Source: an uncultured Sphingomonas sp.
Lineage (GTDB): Bacteria > Pseudomonadota > Alphaproteobacteria > Sphingomonadales > Sphingomonadaceae
DNA: 9,554 nt
NCBI GenBank assembly: GCA_946886845.1
Contig: CAMPJH010000056.1
Location: 1 to 9,554, forward strand
Direction: 5' to 3'
Below the pieces are notes generated by a model. That model saw only the letters and a program-made list of their open reading frames with translations. It made no database searches and was not told the origin of the DNA. Positions 6,102 through 9,554 of this stretch are shown one piece after another. Numbering within the stretch: position 1 is the stretch's first letter; every line of letters starts with the position of its first letter. The position numbers and the translations under genes are program-made.

Positions 6102-8015
6102 CAGCAGCGCGTCCAGCGTTCCCTCGCCTTTGATGACCTTGACCAGCCGCGGGTAGCGCAGGCCGCCATGCCAGTCGAGGTCGACCGTCCGAAACAGCTC
6201 GCCGGTCTTGACCAGCAACTTGACAGGCGGACTGCTGCCCTTGGCGGCGGCGATCGCGGCCTTGAGCGCTTCGGGATTGAAGGCCCGGCCGTTGACCGCG
6301 ACCAGCTCCGCGCCGACCGTCAGCCCGGCGTTGAATGCCGGGCTGTCCCAGATCACGGTCGCGACCTTGCCGTCATTGCCGACGACGAAACCGCCCGAAT
6401 AGGTCAGGTCGGCCTGCTTCGCGCGATTCTGCGCGAGAGTGATCCAGTTGGTCGGCTGTTCGCTGAAGACCAGGCTGTAGCCCCCCATGGTGACGCCCTC
6501 GAGCGGCGGTTTGGCGGCGACGTCGTTGACCTTCCGGTCGAGGTATTTCGCCCAGTCGTAGGGCTGCACCGCGTTCAAGGTCCTGACGACATCGTCGAAC
6601 GTATAGGTGAGCTCGCCCCAGTCGCCGTCGTTCATCCCGAAGAAGGCGCGGGCAAAATCGTCCATCGACCGCTTGCCGCCGGACTGCTGGCGGATGATGC
6701 GGTCGACGTCGGTCCAGATCAGCAGCCCTTCGCTGTAATAATCCTCGCTTCGCTGCCAGCTTCGCCACGGCTGCGGCGCGCGATTGGCGATGATCGGGTC
6801 ATTGGTGGTGTCGACCAACGGCCGCCAGGTCCGGCCCGGAGTAGCATGACCGTAGGTCGCCGCGATCGAGGCAATGGCGCCGAGCGTATCCTCTTTCGAC
6901 AGCATGCCTGAGCGGGCGCCAAGCACGTAGCCCCAGAATTGGGTCTGGCCTTCATAGACCCACAGCAGGCTGTTCTGCATCGGCGTTCGGAAGTCGGGCG
7001 TCCACAAATCGGCGCCGCGCCGGTACTTGCCGTTCCAGCTATGGACCATTTCGTGCGGCAGCAGGTTGCGCGACGAGTCGGCATTTTCCCAGTCGGTGAA
7101 ATAGCCGGGCTGCACCCCATTCTCCGAGCTGCGGTGATGCTCAAGGCCGATGCCGCCGAGCTCGTCGGAGATCGTCAGCAGGAAGTCGTAGTGATCGTAA
7201 TGCTGCGATCCGAACAGCTTCACAGCCTGGTCGACGAGCCGCTTGTGCGCACCGATTTGCTCCGTGGTCGCGGCGAGCTCGTCGGCCGTATCGGCTATGA
7301 CCTCGAGGTTGACTCGGGGCGTCAGCGGGATCCGCCGGTAATGGGCGCCGGCGATCAGCGGCGAGTCGGCCAGCACCTCGTAATTGACCGGCGCGAAGCT
7401 GATTCGGCTGCCGGCTGCCTTGCCGCTCGGGCGAAGCGCGGTCGCGACGGTCCAGCCGTCGGGAACGACGACGCTTGCCTGCACCGGGATCTGCCGGATG
7501 TAATAGCCGGCCGGGTACAGGGTCGTCGCGATCCACTGGATGCTGGCCATTTGCGGCGTGGCGACGATCCGGCCCTGGTTGGGGGCGGTCGAGGTGAGGT
7601 ACTGGAAATCGGCTTCGACGATCCGGACGCCTTCGGGGACGGTGACATGGAAGGCGTGGACGTCGATCGAATCGCGCACCCATTCGAGCGGCTTGCCGTT
7701 GGCGCTGAAGCGGATGCCGGCAATCTTGCGGATGTCGCCGCGGGGCGAGTGCCCGCCCGGAATCCATTCGGGATAGAGCATGACCAGGTCGCCCGGGCCG
7801 CTGACCGGGATCCGCTGGTGGATCTTGAAAATACCGCGTGCAACGTCGGTCGCGTCGACGCTCACCTGCATGGTGCCGGGATAGGGGATGTCGCGCGCCG
7901 GCGGGATCGCGGCGACCTTCGAGGTCGGCGCCGGCGGCAGGCTGGTCTGGCCCGGCATCGGCTGCGCGGTCGCGACAGACGCAAGCAGGACGCAGGCAAG
8001 CGCGAGCGCGCGCAT
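6087..8015 (-). CDS. Secreted M61 family metallopeptidase with PDZ domain (glycyl aminopeptidase type)
   Basis: A 642-residue zinc peptidase of family M61. Characterised members, including a Sphingomonas enzyme, remove N-terminal glycine or alanine from peptides. Residues 1-17 form a signal peptide with a likely cut after ATA, so it is exported, probably to the periplasm. An N-terminal beta-rich domain covers about 45-215. The catalytic domain (about 220-500) has GLEHH (290-294), the zinc motif HEMVH (321-325), and WVYEG with a candidate third ligand, Glu355. SEDYYSEGLLIWTDVD (423-438) is a conserved family block. A PDZ domain follows (about 505-615), with YSGGFVVGNDG and SPAFNAGLTVGAELVAVNGR. 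The ATG at 8015 was chosen because it begins the signal peptide and follows a good Shine-Dalgarno; the frame stays open upstream, but only as antisense of hisS. Cys8 is too close to the N-terminus for a lipobox. All catalytic motifs look intact. Confidence 0.93.
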   Translation of the reverse strand: MRALALACVLLASVATAQPMPGQTSLPPAPTSKVAAIPPARDIPYPGTMQVSVDATDVARGIFKIHQRIPVSGPGDLVMLYPEWIPGGHSPRGDIRKIAGIRFSANGKPLEWVRDSIDVHAFHVTVPEGVRIVEADFQYLTSTAPNQGRIVATPQMASIQWIATTLYPAGYYIRQIPVQASVVVPDGWTVATALRPSGKAAGSRISFAPVNYEVLADSPLIAGAHYRRIPLTPRVNLEVIADTADELAATTEQIGAHKRLVDQAVKLFGSQHYDHYDFLLTISDELGGIGLEHHRSSENGVQPGYFTDWENADSSRNLLPHEMVHSWNGKYRRGADLWTPDFRTPMQNSLLWVYEGQTQFWGYVLGARSGMLSKEDTLGAIASIAATYGHATPGRTWRPLVDTTNDPIIANRAPQPWRSWQRSEDYYSEGLLIWTDVDRIIRQQSGGKRSMDDFARAFFGMNDGDWGELTYTFDDVVRTLNAVQPYDWAKYLDRKVNDVAAKPPLEGVTMGGYSLVFSEQPTNWITLAQNRAKQADLTYSGGFVVGNDGKVATVIWDSPAFNAGLTVGAELVAVNGRAFNPEALKAAIAAAKGSSPPVKLLVKTGELFRTVDLDWHGGLRYPRLVKVIKGEGTLDALLAPRR

Positions 8016-8135
8016 TCTCTTCTCCCCTGAACGAGGCGACCGCTTGCGACAATCGGCGCCCGCTTGTCCACCCGCGCGCAGTTGCCGGCAGACGCATTCC
8101 TTTCCTTTGTCGAATGTTTTTGCCATGCGCTCGCC
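8016..8135. promoter_or_regulatory. Divergent spacer between the M61 peptidase gene and hisS
   Basis: This 120-bp region must drive both the peptidase gene (leftward) and the hisS-prfA operon (rightward), since the genes diverge and no other spacer precedes either. I could not identify a convincing -35/-10 pair on either strand. TTGCCG (8082-8087) is a possible -35 for hisS but lacks a good -10. The part nearest hisS (about 8095-8122) is locally T-rich, unlike its surroundings, and contains two out-of-frame ATGs (8114, 8125). Confidence 0.5.
8021..8028 (-). promoter_or_regulatory. Ribosome binding site of the M61 peptidase gene
   Basis: On the minus strand AGGGGAGA lies 5 bases before the ATG at 8015 (GGAG core to ATG is 6 bases). 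It is the clearest Shine-Dalgarno sequence in the window and fixes the peptidase start among several upstream in-frame candidates. Confidence 0.75.
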
Positions 8136-9401
8136 ATGAAGACGCCGCAGCCGATCCGGGGAATGCAGAGCCTGCTGGGCGAGGACGCCGACCGCATGGC
8201 CGCGGTGGTCGCGGCGTTCGACCGGGTGCGCCGGCTGTACGGGTTCAAGCGGGTCGAAGTGCCGGTGCTCGAGCCGACCGAAGTCTTCGCTCGGACGATT
8301 GGCGAAACCACCGACGTCGTTTCGAAGGAGATGTACAGCTTCGAGGACCGCAGCGGCGATTCGGTGACGATGCGGCCGGAGCTCACCGCCGGAATCGCCC
8401 GCGCCTACCTCTCCGAAGGCTGGCAGCAGTTCGCGCCATTGAAGGTCGCGACCCACGGCCCGGCCTTCCGCTACGAGCGGCCGCAGAAAGGACGCTTCCG
8501 TCAGTTCCACCAGCTGGACGCCGAGATCATCGGCGCCGGCGAGGCGGCGGCGGACGTCGAGCTGCTCGCGCTTGGCGACCAGCTGCTGAAAGAACTTGGG
8601 ATCGGCGGCGTCACGCTGGAGCTGAATACGCTTGGCGATGCCGAGACGCGTGACGCCTGGCGCGCCGCGCTTGTCGAGCATTTCTCCGGCGCGCGCGATC
8701 AACTCTCCGACGAAAGCCGCGACCGGCTCGAACGCAATCCGCTGCGGATCCTCGACAGCAAGGACCCCCGCGATCGGCCGACCGCCGATGCGGCGCCGTC
8801 GATCGACGATTTCCTGACCGCCGAAGCTAGCGACTTCTTCGCCCAAGTCACTGCCGGGCTAGACGCCGCCGGAGTCGCCTGGACCCGCAACGCGCGGCTG
8901 GTTCGCGGCCTCGATTACTACCGCCACACCGCGTTCGAGTTCGTCACCGACCGGCTCGGAGCGCAGGGCGCGGTGATCGCCGGCGGCCGCTACGACGGAT
9001 TGATTGAGGCGCTCGGCGGACCGCATACGCCGGCGGTCGGCTGGGCAGCCGGTATCGAGCGGCTCGGAATGTTGATCGACGCGCCCGAAGTCGACGAGAT
9101 GACTGTCGCAGTCATACCCGACAAGCCAGAACTTCAAGCGCAGGCGACGAGGGTGACTGCTCTTCTCAGGCGGGCGGGAATCGCCGCGGACATTGCACTG
9201 CGAGGTAACGCCAAGCGGCGAGCCGAATTAGCTCGAAAAGCAAGGGCTTCATCGATCTTGTATGTTCGGCCTGAAGGCGATCCAATGGGCGAATTCTATT
9301 TTAGTTACGCCGGCAAAGACGACGAGGGATTCCGTCGAATTTCTGCTGCAGTAAATGAGGCAATTGGCACGCGTTTCTTGCTGAGCGGTCTCGACGCGTG
9401 A
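8136..9401 (+). CDS. hisS: Histidyl-tRNA synthetase
   Basis: A class II aminoacyl-tRNA synthetase that charges tRNA-His with histidine in the cytoplasm. At 421 residues it is close to E. coli HisRS. The N-terminus has the typical [11 protein letters not shown] segment. Class II and HisRS motifs are intact: TMRPELTAG (78-86), motif 2 region [20 protein letters not shown] (111-130), the histidine-specific [18 protein letters not shown] (255-272), AGGRYDGL (282-289) and the motif 3 region [11 protein letters not shown] (300-310). The anticodon-binding domain occupies about 322-421. ATG 8136 was chosen because homology begins there; the open frame extends back to a TTG at 8064, but those 24 residues do not look like HisRS. 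No clear Shine-Dalgarno precedes it. The last quarter has lower GC and atypical codons yet remains in frame. Its TGA overlaps the prfA start. Confidence 0.97.
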   Translation: MKTPQPIRGMQSLLGEDADRMAAVVAAFDRVRRLYGFKRVEVPVLEPTEVFARTIGETTDVVSKEMYSFEDRSGDSVTMRPELTAGIARAYLSEGWQQFAPLKVATHGPAFRYERPQKGRFRQFHQLDAEIIGAGEAAADVELLALGDQLLKELGIGGVTLELNTLGDAETRDAWRAALVEHFSGARDQLSDESRDRLERNPLRILDSKDPRDRPTADAAPSIDDFLTAEASDFFAQVTAGLDAAGVAWTRNARLVRGLDYYRHTAFEFVTDRLGAQGAVIAGGRYDGLIEALGGPHTPAVGWAAGIERLGMLIDAPEVDEMTVAVIPDKPELQAQATRVTALLRRAGIAADIALRGNAKRRAELARKARASSILYVRPEGDPMGEFYFSYAGKDDEGFRRISAAVNEAIGTRFLLSGLDA

Positions 9402-9554
9402 CCCGGATCTCGTCGGAGCGGATCGCGTCGATCGAGGCGCGCAAGCACGAGCTTGCCGACGCGATGGCGGCCGGAAACCTGGCGCGCGACGAATTTGTCC
9501 GGCTGTCCAAGGAATATGCGGCGATCGAGCCGATTGCCGCCGCCGCGCGCGAAG
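9398..9554 (+). CDS. prfA: Peptide chain release factor 1, N-terminal fragment (3' truncated by window)
   Basis: The frame from the GTG at 9398 is open to the window end and gives 52 codons, beginning [20 protein letters not shown] and containing [20 protein letters not shown]. This matches the helical N-terminal domain of RF1, the factor that releases finished proteins at UAA and UAG codons; FxxLSKEYA is typical of the RF1/RF2 start. The GTG start overlaps the hisS stop in GTGA (9398-9401), which indicates a shared transcript and likely translational coupling. A weak purine-rich site (TGAGCGG, 9382-9388) lies inside the end of hisS. The GGQ and PxT motifs that would confirm RF1 over RF2 lie beyond the window, so the assignment rests on the N-terminus and the hisS neighbour. 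Confidence 0.82.
   Translation, partial: MTRISSERIASIEARKHELADAMAAGNLARDEFVRLSKEYAAIEPIAAAARE

Noticed and set aside
7992..8015. Possible lipoprotein signal in the M61 peptidase because of Cys8 in MRALALAC.
   Set aside because: The cysteine is too close to the N-terminus for a signal hydrophobic core and the preceding residues do not fit a lipobox. A standard cleavage after ATA at residue 17 fits better.
6939..8030. 363-codon plus-strand open frame opposite the M61 peptidase.
   Set aside because: It lacks recognisable motifs and lies opposite conserved catalytic sequence; it is a shadow frame.
8044..8111. Candidate sigma-70 promoters (TTGCGA, TTGTCC, TTGCCG) upstream of hisS.
   Set aside because: None has a reasonable -10 element at 16-18 bases, so no promoter position can be supported by sequence alone.
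8016..8846. The M61 reading frame stays open for 277 codons upstream, opposite hisS, which could suggest a 919-residue protein or an N-terminal extra domain.
   Set aside because: The extension is antisense to well-conserved hisS, has no recognisable protein character, and a signal peptide with a good Shine-Dalgarno starts at 8015. Open antisense frames are common in GC-rich coding DNA.
1..9554. Search for defence, toxin-antitoxin, mobile or biosynthetic systems.
   Set aside because: All six genes belong to recognisable housekeeping or envelope families. No transposase, integrase, nuclease, toxin or biosynthetic enzyme is visible, and no tRNA or att-like repeat was seen.

Overview
The window is high-GC bacterial chromosome, roughly two-thirds G+C by eye. 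Three features point to an alphaproteobacterium of the order Sphingomonadales: a hisS gene followed at once by prfA, an M61 glycyl-aminopeptidase-type enzyme with a PDZ domain (a type known from Sphingomonas), and a large TonB-dependent receptor. This is inference from protein character, since no rRNA gene is present. The DNA is densely coded and holds six genes, two of them cut by the window edges. I see no insertion sequence, phage gene, CRISPR array, tRNA or toxin/defence locus.

Layout. Positions 1-2202 (+) hold the C-terminal two-thirds of an RND efflux pump that has an unusual extra pair of predicted membrane helices. A short gap with a GC-rich hairpin follows. Positions 2234-3490 (+) encode a DUF445 (YjiN-like) membrane protein. 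Positions 3491-3582 are a non-coding spacer full of inverted repeats. Positions 3583-6090 (+) encode a TonB-dependent outer-membrane receptor with a Pro/Gly-rich insert and a C-terminal tail. Its stop codon overlaps, in the palindrome CTAG, the stop codon of a convergent gene at 6087-8015 (-), a secreted M61 peptidase. A 120-bp divergent spacer leads to hisS (8136-9401, +, histidyl-tRNA synthetase). Its TGA overlaps the GTG start of prfA (9398 to the window end, +, peptide chain release factor 1).

How the genes relate. hisS and prfA form a translation-related operon with stop/start overlap. The RND pump, the DUF445 protein, the receptor and the secreted peptidase are all envelope proteins, but the sequence does not show that they share a pathway. 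The receptor and peptidase point at each other and are not co-transcribed. I found no convincing new multi-gene system. The observations most worth a second look are the RND transmembrane insertion, the unusual regions of the receptor, the structured spacer before it, the three staggered ATGs before hisS, and a local GC and codon-usage drop in the hisS anticodon-binding region.
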